This document shows positions 19,957 through 29,406 of a stretch of DNA of 64,000 bases, one piece after another. This stretch comes from Phymatolithon calcareum. Lineage: Eukaryota > Rhodophyta > Florideophyceae > Hapalidiales. Each line of letters begins with the position of its first letter. Position 1 is the first letter of the stretch. The notes under the pieces were generated by a model, which saw only the letters and a list, made by a program, of their open reading frames with translations, searched no databases and had not been told where the DNA came from. The DNA lies in the NCBI GenBank assembly GCA_977006965.1, contig OZ345354.1, positions 2,666,001-2,730,000 on the forward strand, given 5' to 3'. Position numbers and translations under genes: made by a program.

Positions 19957-21044
19957 ACAGCGCGCGCTTGCCCGCTGCAGCCGCGCGTTGGCGCGAGGAG
20001 GGGCGTTCAGTGGCCTTAAAGCGATTGGGACGCAAGGCCGGCGCACGCACTGCCGCCATTCTCCTGGCAAACGCATTTTCCGGCTCTACACAGGAGAACT
20101 ACCAGCGAAAGTGGAACGCTTTCTCTGCTTTTTGCTCCCGAGCTCGCCTGCCCATCCTTCCTACAACCCCACATGCCGTCTGTTGTTATCTTGGTCACGT
20201 GTATGACCGCGGGACTGTGCGCGGCACATCTCTCCGCCCGTATGTTGCGGCCATCGCGGCGCAGCACAACCGCTATGGCTTCCCGGATCCCACCGCGGAC
20301 GCCACGGTGAAGGCCACACGTAAGGGGTACAGTGCTATGGACTCTCGTCGTCGCACTGGCGCGCCCGAGCGCTCTGCCCCATTACCCGCTTTCGTGGCCT
20401 ACTACGCCCTGCGGCTGGCCATGCAGGCTTCACGCCCAGACCAGTTGCAAAAATGGGGCCTCATAGTCGTGGTTTTCATGTTGTGCGCGCGTCCCGGCAG
20501 CATCTACCTCCTCTCCACGACGGACGTGGTGCTAGAGCCTGGCATACTGCAGATCCAGCTCCGCAAATTTAAGTACAGTGAGACTGGCGTTGCCCCTCGA
20601 ATTGCTCTTCGAATTCCGCTGGAGGGCACTTCCGACCCGCTCTACCAATTATTTTCGCGGTTATTGGAAGCCGCACGCGCGCCCGCTTGGTTTCTTTTCC
20701 CGTCTAGGCGTTCCGCCTCTCACCCCGCAGCTTCAGCCTCATTGACTGCAAGTATACGCGCTTTGCTCGCACATTTAGGAACGTGTGCGCCTCTGGGAAT
20801 GAAGTTCACTCCGCGATCCCTTCGCAGTGGCGGGATCTCAGCTGCCTACGCGGTACAACTTCGCCTTCCGCTCATTATGCGACTTTCGAACCACACGTCA
20901 ACCGAAGTGGTTTTCCGGCACTACCTTGACCCTCTCACGAGGGCAACTCCCGAAGCACGGTTCTTTTTTGGCCGCTTCCTCTCCCTTTCCGAACCGGCCC
21001 AGCTGGGTACTTTGTTCCCAGTCGCGACATCTGTGGCAAACTGA
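19914..21044 (+). CDS. Tyrosine recombinase of the PAT/DIRS element
   Basis: A core-binding region (SGSTQENYQRKWNAFSAFC, then TPHAVCCYLGHVYDRG) precedes the catalytic domain. This has an Arg in CARPGSIYLL, a PRSLRSGGISAAY segment holding the second Arg, a LSNHTSTEVV segment with the late His, and the nucleophile Tyr in FRHYLDP. The usual His of the HxxR box reads Arg. The frame is open far upstream as well, so the start cannot be fixed; 19914 is approximate, and there is no ATG near the domain start. It stops at 21044, inside repeat B1. Confidence 0.85.
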   Translation, partial: CRVRFQNPTGSRLVDSARLPAAAARWREEGRSVALKRLGRKAGARTAAILLANAFSGSTQENYQRKWNAFSAFCSRARLPILPTTPHAVCCYLGHVYDRGTVRGTSLRPYVAAIAAQHNRYGFPDPTADATVKATRKGYSAMDSRRRTGAPERSAPLPAFVAYYALRLAMQASRPDQLQKWGLIVVVFMLCARPGSIYLLSTTDVVLEPGILQIQLRKFKYSETGVAPRIALRIPLEGTSDPLYQLFSRLLEAARAPAWFLFPSRRSASHPAASASLTASIRALLAHLGTCAPLGMKFTPRSLRSGGISAAYAVQLRLPLIMRLSNHTSTEVVFRHYLDPLTRATPEARFFFGRFLSLSEPAQLGTLFPVATSVAN

Positions 21045-21075
21045 CGCAGCCGGCGTACCCCGCGCATCCATTACG
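21034..21075 (+). repeat. Split direct repeat B1
   Basis: The 42 bp from TGGCAAACTGACGC to CCATTACG match B2 at 21362-21403 with one difference. The last 6 bases overlap the start of A2. Confidence 0.9.
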
Positions 21076-21221
21076 CCCTGTATTGCTAAATCACATTGTA
21101 ATGATAGGACAGCGTGCCATCAATGTATCTTATCATACTGCGCTCGGGAGCTCTGCATAAGTACGCCTGATGGAACCCGGCGCGCCTCGCCCAGATTGGG
21201 CAGTCACTTGCTTCTCTCGTA
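21070..21221 (+). repeat. Split direct repeat A2
   Basis: This is the downstream copy of A1, joined directly to B1, as expected for the circular-intermediate junction of PAT/Ngaro elements. Confidence 0.92.
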
Positions 21222-21361
21222 CCATCCCTCCCTCCCTACACTGGCTGCTAGAGCCACATTTGCTTCTTTTGCGGTGCACAACCTATTGTATTAGGCTTGT
21301 TTAGTGCTCCGATTCACCCAACTACCCAACATTACCCCCTGGCGAGAGTAAATTGTGTTCT

Positions 21362-21403
21362 TGGCAAACTGACGCAGCCGGCGTACCCCGCGCACCCATT
21401 ACG
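21362..21403 (+). repeat. Split direct repeat B2 (right end)
   Basis: Second copy of B1. It defines the right limit of the retrotransposon. Confidence 0.88.
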
Positions 21404-21434
21404 TGTAATGATAAGCGGCTGTCTAGCTGAAATC

Positions 21435-21514
21435 ATAACGAGTAGTAGTTTTTGCAAGGGTGCCGATTTAGCGAATTTTGCCACCTTTTTCGGTCCATGC
21501 AGCGAATTTCCTCG
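21435..21514 (+). repeat. Solo terminal repeat of the MULE-like family
   Basis: It runs from ATAACGAGTAGTAGTTTTTG to GCGAATTTCCTCG and matches, as a reverse complement, the left terminal region of the element at 40342-41372 (shared GGGTGCCGATTT and TTTTTCGGTCCATG blocks). No partner end is found nearby, so it is a relic or a one-ended copy. Confidence 0.65.
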
Positions 21515-22958
21515 TTTTTTAATTATCCTGCAAGCATTGTATGTCTTACTGATCTAATCTTGATCTGATAGGGTCCGGAAGTCCAAAGAATCCAACAGTA
21601 TTTTCAAGTACAGTGTGCACTTACAAGTAGTTCAAGTTAAATACTTTGGAAATGGCCCGCTATAAGACGTTGTACGAAGAAAAACGCCATGATTTAGAGC
21701 GTTCTTCATGAACAGCATTTGCGAGCGTTTGAATATTGCGATTTCAACCAAGCTTCGTGAAGCTACACTTTATGCAAGGATAGAGAAGGTGTGACCCTCA
21801 GCTATGTCAAAGATCCAATTTGTTCTCGGCAAGAACGTGTCGAAGATTGACAAAAAATCGTCTTTCAAGTGCTGAGAAGAGGTACAGGTATTGCAAGACC
21901 CGGCGTCGGGCGAAAAGCAGAATACGACATTTAATGTCCTTGACACAAAGCTCGTATGCTCTCGGCAGCTCTAAGAGTACATGGTTCTAGTGGGCTGTAT
22001 TGGCGTAATGTAGTCCGCTCCCGCCAAGATCGCGCAGACCTCGAAGTTTTCGAGGCGCTCATGGAGAATCATTGATCTCGCGGAGGGAGCTATTCCAACG
22101 TCATCATGGATCGAAGGCGAGATTGAAAAGAGGGAAACCGACACTGGAACCGGCGGCGATTTCAGCGCAGAGATCATTCTATCGACATAGCGAATGTCCT
22201 TACTCTCCACACTGGGCAAAGGTGGACCTACGAGCGCCATATGAGCAATCTACCCAGACCATGATTGCTGCAAGGATACTAGAGTAAACGGGCGCGCGCC
22301 TAGCTAACGTGGACATGTGGAAGAAGTCTTACTTGAAGAAGTTTGAAAACATGCTAGAGTTTCCGGAGCCAATCTTGCTGCATTTTATTTCAAACAAGAC
22401 ATGCATCCTATTCCGGACAGCCATTCGGAGACAGATGAACTCGTTTTGACTCTCTAGAGCATCGGCTTTGTTGCTATGAAGGTATTCACTCGATTTCTTT
22501 GCTGGCAACAGCATGCTCTTTCTTAACGCAACTCTCCTATTTTTGCATGTGCTTCTCAGGCTGGAAAGTATATTTTGGAGCTGAACGGCCAGACTGTTGC
22601 TGGATTGATAAAGACTCATGGTCTGGACGGGGCATTAGCTGTTACTGTGACTGTTCCATAGGAAAAAACCAGAATCTGCGAAAAGAAACCAATGGATGAA
22701 GAAGAAGTCAGTGTTGTAGGGATTTTTTAGGAACATGGTACAAGTTTTTATTTTTGGAACCGCACCCAAAAACTGGTCTCGATACTGTACATCGATGAAA
22801 CATAAGCACGATCGTCTGATGTCAAAATCTATAATATTAGTTAAAATTATCCATTAGTCCAAATTGTAACAGAATTCAAGCATCTGATCCTGGTGCTCAA
22901 CAACCACTGTTACCCACCGCCGGCGGCCACAAAGAACAAAGACCTCAACTTGTCAAAA
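21515..22958. other. Intergenic stretch upstream of RRS1, no gene recognised
   Basis: Short fragments on both strands lack domain signatures. The AT content rises towards 22700-22890, just before the RRS1 start, where the promoter should lie. No clear TATA box or repeat is seen. Confidence 0.35.
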
Positions 22959-23756
22959 ATGGCAAACCTCGCCGTCCGCGCAGATGAAGCTCCGCCCGGC
23001 ATAGACCTGGACGTCGGAAGCCTCGCCGCGTTCGACAAGCGTGTGGGTGAACCTGGGAGTCTGATAGAGCTGGCGCGCGATGGCGTCGAGCCCCTAATTC
23101 ACGCCCTGTTCTCGCTGCCATCGGTGCAGACCGACGATGGACGATTGGTAGACCTGCCAGGACCATGCTCAGCTCTGCCGCGTGAGAAGCCTATCCCCAA
23201 GGAGCGAGAACCGACTAAATGGGAGAAATACGCGAAGGAGAAAGGAATTGTCAAGAAGCGTCGCGACCGACTCGTCTTGGACGAGCAGACCGGCGAGTAT
23301 ATGCCACGGTACGGTCGAAACAGCATCAAGTCACTGCAGCGTGATGTCGTCCTCCCGCACAAGGAGTCGCTTGCAGAGGGTGAAGATCCGTTCTCTGTGA
23401 AGCGGAAGGAGAAGAAGCAGCGTATCAACAACGAGAAAAAGAAAGAGTTGCGCAATCTCGGTCGAGCTGAGAAGGCCAAGGGCAAAATCAATCCGGTTCT
23501 TGCGCTCGATGTTGCGCCGCGTGGCGCAAGCGGGAAGCGCCGCATTCCTATGGCGAATCTGAAAGATGGAATTGCAGTCTTGCAGCGGTCTACGGCATCG
23601 GCTGGTAAGTTTGACAAGCGCGTGAAGAACGAGCCGAAGATGAAAAGCGTGGGGAAGCGCAGAAAGTTTGAGGCTGTGGCGGATAAGAAGGCGCTTGTTG
23701 GGGAAAAGGACAGAGCAAGAAAGGTTCTTGACCGTGTGCTTATGGGCAAAAAGTAG
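22959..23756 (+). CDS. RRS1: RRS1-type ribosome biogenesis protein, 265 aa
   Basis: RRS1 delivers 5S RNP components into the pre-60S ribosome in the nucleolus, together with Rpf2. The start is MANLAVRADE; the frame extends 22 codons further but without an earlier ATG. An acidic segment with DVGSLAAFD opens the domain. The family core LPREKPIPKEREPTKWEKYA, then KEKGIVKKRRDRLV and a GEYMPRYG segment, lies near residues 73-123. The C-terminal half is Lys/Arg-rich, with repeated basic clusters that serve as nucleolar signals. Its length is shorter than yeast and animal RRS1, mainly in the tail. It is a single exon with no disruption. This is a confident family call based on the conserved core. 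Confidence 0.9.
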   Translation: MANLAVRADEAPPGIDLDVGSLAAFDKRVGEPGSLIELARDGVEPLIHALFSLPSVQTDDGRLVDLPGPCSALPREKPIPKEREPTKWEKYAKEKGIVKKRRDRLVLDEQTGEYMPRYGRNSIKSLQRDVVLPHKESLAEGEDPFSVKRKEKKQRINNEKKKELRNLGRAEKAKGKINPVLALDVAPRGASGKRRIPMANLKDGIAVLQRSTASAGKFDKRVKNEPKMKSVGKRRKFEAVADKKALVGEKDRARKVLDRVLMGKK

Positions 23757-24457
23757 GCAGTTTTGTATTTTGGTTTTGTGAGATAACTATAGTCTGTACT
23801 TAAACAGCGCATTATTTTCCTTTTCACTGTGTTTTCGCTGCTCGCTGGCGCCATTTGTCGTAACGTGCTTAGAACAAACGCCGCCTCGAATGAGTCCAAA
23901 TTGAATGTCTGGGAAATGCTTGTCTACTGCCAATTCCCAGTGTTTGGTCCTGCTAAGGCTTGAGTGCAAGATAGCTCCAAGAGATGTCTGATGTATTGAG
24001 CTTCGGCGTTTTGTGAAAATGCTCAGCACCAGATTGAGGTCAGGTTCGTAAATTGGGCGAAGATTTTCTGACAGCGTTGCTGGACGCGCCGCATGCGATT
24101 GACAACAATTCTTGGGCTCGCGTAAAAGGCGACTGTTGGTTCGGCTTGAATTTGCAAAAAGAGAATAAGGGTACATTGCGCAGTGATAGCACAAACACAA
24201 AACACTACAGCTAGTAGCAAACGATAAGCAAGGGGCATACGAGGTGAGTACTCTTCAGAGCTCTTGTAGCTGCCGTCCACGGTAAGGGCCTGGACAAACA
24301 TCAGACGGAGAGGCTATAACCAAGTGTTCCGAGCACGAAATATTGGGCACAGCGACCGCTGACGCTTCAACTTGAGGGCGCAGAGAGCAATCAGGATCTC
24401 GCCAAGGGAGCTCTCTACACAAGTTGACGAAGCATCGAGAAAGAGACGGAGACGGCT
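23757..24457. other. Region between RRS1 and the MYB gene
   Basis: It holds the convergent 3' ends of the two genes. Minus-strand frames of 92-137 codons overlap RRS1 or each other and show no motif. No repeat is seen. Confidence 0.35.
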
Positions 24458-25606
24458 TCATCCTGAAATGTGAGTGGCGGGTCTTTTAGAATGCTGTTCG
24501 CTGCGCCTGCACGGTCCTTCGCCTTTCCTGTTGACCTCGTCGGCAACAGGTGTGGCGACTGTGTTTTCTGAGACCAGGGGCAGATGCAGTGGGAGCATGC
24601 CCTTGGGTAGGGAGAACGGCTGTCCATTGTCTGCGCACTTCTTTGCCAAACGGAGCATTTTCATATGAAACTTTTGCGCGTGGGTGCGAACCTGCTTCGG
24701 CGAGCGTGTTTTTACACACTTTGAAATTGCAGAGTATGCCTTTTCTCCGTGCTGCGCAACTGCTTTTAGGAATCGATCATGCTCCTGTTCCGTCCAATAC
24801 CGTGTTTGTCCCTCGACTGGCTGTGAAAGGGGTTCTGGAGCGTTCGCCATTTTCGCAGGTCTAATTGGACACGGATTCAACTGTCTTGCTGGTGCACTCG
24901 GCTTTTCGGAAATTGATGGTGCCATTGTAAGCGCTGGGGCTAAATTTTCTTCTTTGGGCGCTTGTATTTCCGTCTCTTTTGTAGACATGAGCTCTTCTTT
25001 TCGTAAGGCGGATTTTCTCGACGGTATCATTCGCGAAAACGGGGTTGTCTTTGGCGTCGCAGTCATTGGGTTTTCTATGTATGTTGTTGAGGTTTGCTCT
25101 GTTGGGCATGGCAACTTTCTCGAATCATGAGCCATGACGGTGCCGTTAACCCTGCCTCTGTCACGAATGAGTTTCATCCAATACTTTTGCGCGTGCGTGC
25201 GCACCTGCTTCGGGGTTCGAGTTTCGACAAAGTTTGAAATGGCCATGTAAGACTTTTCTCCAAACTGCTTGACTGCCTCCAGGAAACGACCATGCTCCTT
25301 CTCGGTCCAATAGCGGGTCTGACCTCGCAGGGGGTTCGGGCACTTGAGAAAAACAGGGGCCCGTCTCTTCTTTGCTGGTTTCATAATCGAAAGTGACGGA
25401 GAGTGCTGCTTGGAAAACATGGTCTTCTCTTCCGATGTGAAACCCGCGGGGATACAGATGATGGCCGGTCCATTGACAGCGACGGCCGCAGGCGCTGGCA
25501 GAATGTCCTGTCCGACAGCAGGCTTTGGAAGAATGGGTTGTTCGACTGCAAGTGGTTGCGAACGTTGCGCGACTTTTTGATGGCGCTTCATGCGAGAGAA
25601 TCCCAT
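24458..25606 (-). CDS. Two-repeat SHAQKYF-type MYB/SANT protein, 382 aa
   Basis: The first MYB-like repeat (about residues 97-146) has RYWTEKEHGRFLEAVKQFG, then RTPKQVRTHAQKYW. The second (about 267-317) has RYWTEQEHDRFLKAVAQHG, then RSPKQVRTHAQKFH. The THAQKY/F signature at the recognition helix defines the plant/algal/protist single-repeat MYB group that includes circadian CCA1/LHY- and REVEILLE-type factors, which bind I-box/evening-element-like DNA. Here the two units are near duplicates joined by a Pro/Ser/Thr-rich linker. The start MGFSRMKRHQ was preferred because the 36 extra upstream codons begin with GTG. Two functional-looking repeats in one chain could allow binding of paired sites. 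The target process is not known. Confidence 0.85.
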   Translation of the reverse strand: MGFSRMKRHQKVAQRSQPLAVEQPILPKPAVGQDILPAPAAVAVNGPAIICIPAGFTSEEKTMFSKQHSPSLSIMKPAKKRRAPVFLKCPNPLRGQTRYWTEKEHGRFLEAVKQFGEKSYMAISNFVETRTPKQVRTHAQKYWMKLIRDRGRVNGTVMAHDSRKLPCPTEQTSTTYIENPMTATPKTTPFSRMIPSRKSALRKEELMSTKETEIQAPKEENLAPALTMAPSISEKPSAPARQLNPCPIRPAKMANAPEPLSQPVEGQTRYWTEQEHDRFLKAVAQHGEKAYSAISKCVKTRSPKQVRTHAQKFHMKMLRLAKKCADNGQPFSLPKGMLPLHLPLVSENTVATPVADEVNRKGEGPCRRSEQHSKRPATHISG

Positions 25607-26288
25607 TTTCCTGCTTGGACTCCCACAGGAGGTTTTGGTCAGAAAAATCAGCAAGGAAGCAACCTTTTCAAAGGACGGATCACTACGACTTAGAATGACT
25701 GCAGAAAGATGCACTCCTCCTTTCGCCCAGATTTTGACATCAAGGGATCGTCAAATCTCTACAGCTCCAGTTTCTGAAACGAATATCATAATATATTAAT
25801 ATTTCTCTTGTTTTTGGAAGCTAGATTATCATATATTTCTGAACGAGATCGAGGTCACATAAATCCATTACATTCATGGGCAAGTAGAGGGGGAAGCATG
25901 ATGGGGCGGACCGCGGTGCGGGCATTGGGAGTGTACTGACTTATCACATCCATTGGACGATAACATAATGCGCTGCGCAGCGGAATGTCCGCGCATATAT
26001 AGAACCCATCCTTCAGCTGAACTGCCCAATTGGACGGTTCCACTCCAGAGTGAGCTGTATGCTACAGGATGCGAACCCGAAGTTGAGATAAAGTACAGAA
26101 GGTAGCAAACCGTCGTACGAGCGAAACCCAAGACACCAACAACAGGCCGGCAACCCAGACATTGCATCAGTTAAAGAACCTCAAAAGACAACTCAAAAGC
26201 GACCTGCACTACATAGGCTTCAAAACGGCCCCGACTCAAAACTCAAATCTGAAAAAATATTTGCCCGTCCCCCAAAATCACCATTCAT
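25607..26288. other. Intergenic stretch between MYB and kinase genes
   Basis: It contains the 5' flank of the MYB gene and the 3' flank of the kinase gene. Short frames show no motif. An AT-rich patch is present at 25780-25840. Confidence 0.35.
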
Positions 26289-27356
26289 TCACCTCAGCAC
26301 ATTAGCAGAAGCCAAAAATCTGCTTCGCAAAGCAGAAGCAACATCCGTCCGTTCTTCCGGCGTCTGTGCCAACATAGTTGAAAGTAGCGCAAGCAAGTCC
26401 TCATTTCCCGGTGAAGAGAGAACCTGCAAATCCACTCGTAATCGCGAATCAATCTTCAATCTACCCGCCTCAGCGCCCCCACAAACTCTAAACAGACATG
26501 ATCTGTTCTTCGACATCACATCTCGCACAAAAGCAGCCATAGCATTCTCCTCCGTCAAACTCGGCAGCGCGCACCGCAACGCAATGAGTCCCACACTATA
26601 CACATCAAACTTAAGCGCCGGTCTAAGAAGTTCAATACGTCGTTCAGGCGCGGTATACACAGGATCACAAGTCGCCAGTCGTAGTCCATGTTTAAGAAAC
26701 GATCCCCAATCACACGAAGAGCCGAAATCAATCGCCTTAAGCGGGGCAGGATCATCCGGCACGACGAGCACATTAGCCGGTTTGATATCCCGGTGAACGA
26801 TACCCGCCGCCTGCAAATCGGACAGCAATGCCAGCAATTCCGTCAACACGGCCGCCGTCAATGGACGGCGCAGAGTGCCTGCCGCCGAAGTGTTGAGCAC
26901 CGACGCAAGCATGCCCATTCGTCCGCCGCTGAGATAGTCTTCGAGCGTATCGCCGGCACCCTCCAGACGCCACGCAAGTCCAATGCGCGCAAGACCGGGC
27001 GCTACGTACGCTTCGCGTGGTACGATTAACTCGCCGAGATAACGCGGGAAGCGGATGGCGGTTGAGACGTTGCCGTTTGTGAGTTTCTGATTTGTGTGCC
27101 GCTCCATGGCGAATAATTTACGACCGAGGTCGGACTCGGTGGGACATTTCACTACTACATCCACACCGGATGGCTCGTAGCGTCCGAAGAATACATTGCC
27201 AAAATTGCCGCTGCGCGTCGGCACGCTAAAGTCGATGCACAGACCCTCGGTGGAGAGGAATTGGGCGGAAAACCCGCACCGACGATGCCGGTGCGGGGGG
27301 CTGCGCGGAAGAGCTGGCCCGCGTACGAAAGCTGCGGCGCTCCGTGTTGCATCCAT
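26289..27356 (-). CDS. STN7/STN8-like (state-transition) protein kinase, probably plastid-targeted, 355 aa
   Basis: The start at 27356 (MDATRSAAAF) sits in a strong CACCATGG context; an earlier in-frame ATG at 27440 would add 28 residues. The first 40 residues are Arg/Pro/Ser/Ala-rich with almost no acids, like a plastid transit peptide. Kinase motifs are the glycine loop SGNFGNVFFG (about 49-58), Lys70, the catalytic HRDIKPANVL (188-197), DFG (210-212), the APE-equivalent TAPER, and FDVYSVGLIALRCALPSL. That last segment and the LAWRLEGAGDTL motif before the catalytic loop parallel STN7/Stt7/STN8 kinases, which phosphorylate light-harvesting or photosystem II proteins. No N-terminal lumenal Cys pair or obvious membrane helix was found, so an STN7 role is not proven. 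Single exon. Confidence 0.7.
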   Translation of the reverse strand: MDATRSAAAFVRGPALPRSPPHRHRRCGFSAQFLSTEGLCIDFSVPTRSGNFGNVFFGRYEPSGVDVVVKCPTESDLGRKLFAMERHTNQKLTNGNVSTAIRFPRYLGELIVPREAYVAPGLARIGLAWRLEGAGDTLEDYLSGGRMGMLASVLNTSAAGTLRRPLTAAVLTELLALLSDLQAAGIVHRDIKPANVLVVPDDPAPLKAIDFGSSCDWGSFLKHGLRLATCDPVYTAPERRIELLRPALKFDVYSVGLIALRCALPSLTEENAMAAFVRDVMSKNRSCLFRVCGGAEAGRLKIDSRLRVDLQVLSSPGNEDLLALLSTMLAQTPEERTDVASALRSRFLASANVLR

Positions 27357-29046
27357 GGTGCACTCTAAATTCGGTAAGGAGGGAAGGATCTGGGGTCGAG
27401 AGAATGCCAAAGAATATTTTGGAAATTGAAAAATGCTCATAATTGTGGGCTCGCAGGCTCGCGCGGTACCATAACTTTAGTTTCTTAAATTTTACTACAT
27501 TACAGGAATAGGTGGTATGGTATGATGTAGATTCAGAACTGTCCTCGCTCAGTACGACAATACTTATTTCTCTTTCACTGTCAGCTGGAATAAACTGCAC
27601 AGAGCGGACTTGTACACTATGAAGAGAAAAGATGACACCATGTGCTGTATGTGCGTGGATGCACAATATCATACAAAAAACCGGACCCGGGCACAAAATC
27701 ATGCTAAATTATGCTCACTAAAGTGGTCGGATCTCAAAACCCTAAAATTCATTGCACGTGTCTCTGGTCAAATTGGACAAAATGGTTCCGAGATATTGAC
27801 CAAAATGTACTATTCAGCGAAAATTTAATCGAATTTAAAGATCGTCCTTCATGACCCCAAATCAGCGAAAATGCACTATTCACCAAATTTATCATACGGA
27901 TAAGTTTTTCTCTTAATTTTAGCTATGATATTCCAGCTCGCAGTGATACTCAATGCTAGTGTTGAAAGCAATATATTTAGCCCCAGGACGAACCACTGCC
28001 CCTGTGGTCCAAAATTTGAGTGGAAGCGAGTATAAGCAGTACGAGCAGGGATCGCTAGACATGGCCTATCTTTACAGTTTGTTCATTTTGAAATTTTGCC
28101 TCTGATGCGTTTACAGGTTTGATCCTTCCGCTAGCTTCTCTAGAGCACAAGTGCACGTGTGAGCATTTTTCGAGCTTATCCGACATAGACGAAAGAGGCC
28201 TGCATTCAATTAGCCCATCTTAGTACTTCTTCTGGCCTGATTTGCCCTCGCTTTGGGATGGGTCTGTTTCGACCGCCGCACAAGTATAACACATCTCGCA
28301 GAAGCTATAGTAGCTGTAAAAGTGTTAGTTGGTCCTAAGAGTTCAATTTCGCTCTCTCGGGTGTGCCCACATCCCTCTCAACCAGATATTACATAGCTCC
28401 ACGATGGCAGCGGGATACTTCCTCTCCCCTGCATTGTGTATCTGACGGGGTTATTGAAGTTGAGGAATTCCATACAGTAAAAGCTCGAACACTTGATCCA
28501 CCTCTTCCCCCACTCCGTGCACACCACGTGTTGTTGTATGATATTAAACATGGCTGGTGGATAGAAATGCACGGACAGACTTACGTAAGTCCGTCCGTGA
28601 TTTTTAAAAGCAGGTTTTTACAAAATGACACCATCCTTCGGAATTTGTGTAAGGTATATGGGAAAAACTGACAAACTCGTGTTTCAAGGATGATTTTACC
28701 AGATATTTTATTTCAAAAAATCTTCAAATTTTAATCCCTCTTAACGTGCCAATCAGGTTGCTGAAAACGATTTTCCTCCAATGAGTGCGTGAACGATGCA
28801 CCAGTAAAATGTACAGATTTGAATTCTGTCCTATTAGTGCAACCTATGTGCACCAATGAATGGCAAGGACACCGAGTTCCGTAACTTTTCGCATCGCGTA
28901 TAATACCATAATAAAGTTATGGAATTCTCGCTTTGATTCCATGGAATAAAACCAATCAGAACTTGTTTTCTGCGATATGTTTTGGTTTTTTAAATCTGTA
29001 TGACAACGACGCGATTGTCATCGTTCGTATTGATATCCAATGATGC
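27357..29046. other. Intergenic stretch between the kinase gene and Harbinger A
   Basis: AT-rich with no recognisable gene. A near-perfect 30-bp palindrome lies at 28570-28599. A 102-codon plus-strand frame at 28363-28671 has no motif. Confidence 0.35.
28570..28599. repeat. 30-bp near-perfect palindrome centred on TTACGTAA
   Basis: The arms CACGGACAGACTTAC and GTAAGTCCGTCCGTG differ by one base. It could be a regulatory dyad or a transposon footprint. Confidence 0.6.
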
Positions 29047-29406
29047 TTAGGTCCGTTTTAAACCAAATGTCCGGCTGTCTGTCTGTTCGGCTTTTTGCTT
29101 CCAATAACCACATTATGTCACTTACTTTCAAACGGAAACATAAAATGGCTGCCGCAAGTTTACACGTGTACTGTCAGACAAGTTCTGGTCCCTCGACTAC
29201 TTCTGTCCATCTGCTACGTATTTCGCGCGAAACGCTGCTTATTTCGCGCGAACCCGAACCACCTTCGATGGAACGGATCTCCATCGCCACGGTTCCCATT
29301 CCCTGCCTTTCCCTGCTTTCCCTTGGTCTGCCTTACCTCTTCCGCTCCACCCACACAATCATTCGTTTTCCTCCCGCATCTCCGCCTCTGCTCTGCACCG
29401 AACACG

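Larger units (their letters stand above)
16817..21403 (+). mobile_element. PAT/DIRS-type tyrosine-recombinase retrotransposon, complete
   Basis: The layout is A1 (16817-16968), gag, RT-RNase H, tyrosine recombinase, B1 (21034-21075), A2 (21070-21221), spacer, B2 (21362-21403). This A1-ORFs-B1-A2-B2 arrangement of split direct repeats is the signature of PAT and Ngaro groups, which integrate as circles through a tyrosine recombinase rather than a DDE integrase. There is no methyltransferase or hydrolase domain after the recombinase, which points to PAT-like (including the algal TOC type) rather than DIRS1 or Ngaro. The three proteins use all three forward frames. The repeats differ by about one base, so the insertion is recent. 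Confidence 0.9.

Noticed and set aside
23099-23899. 266-codon minus-strand frame over RRS1
   Set aside because: Shadow of a confidently assigned gene; Ser/Arg/Phe composition is what the reverse of Lys/Glu-rich coding gives.
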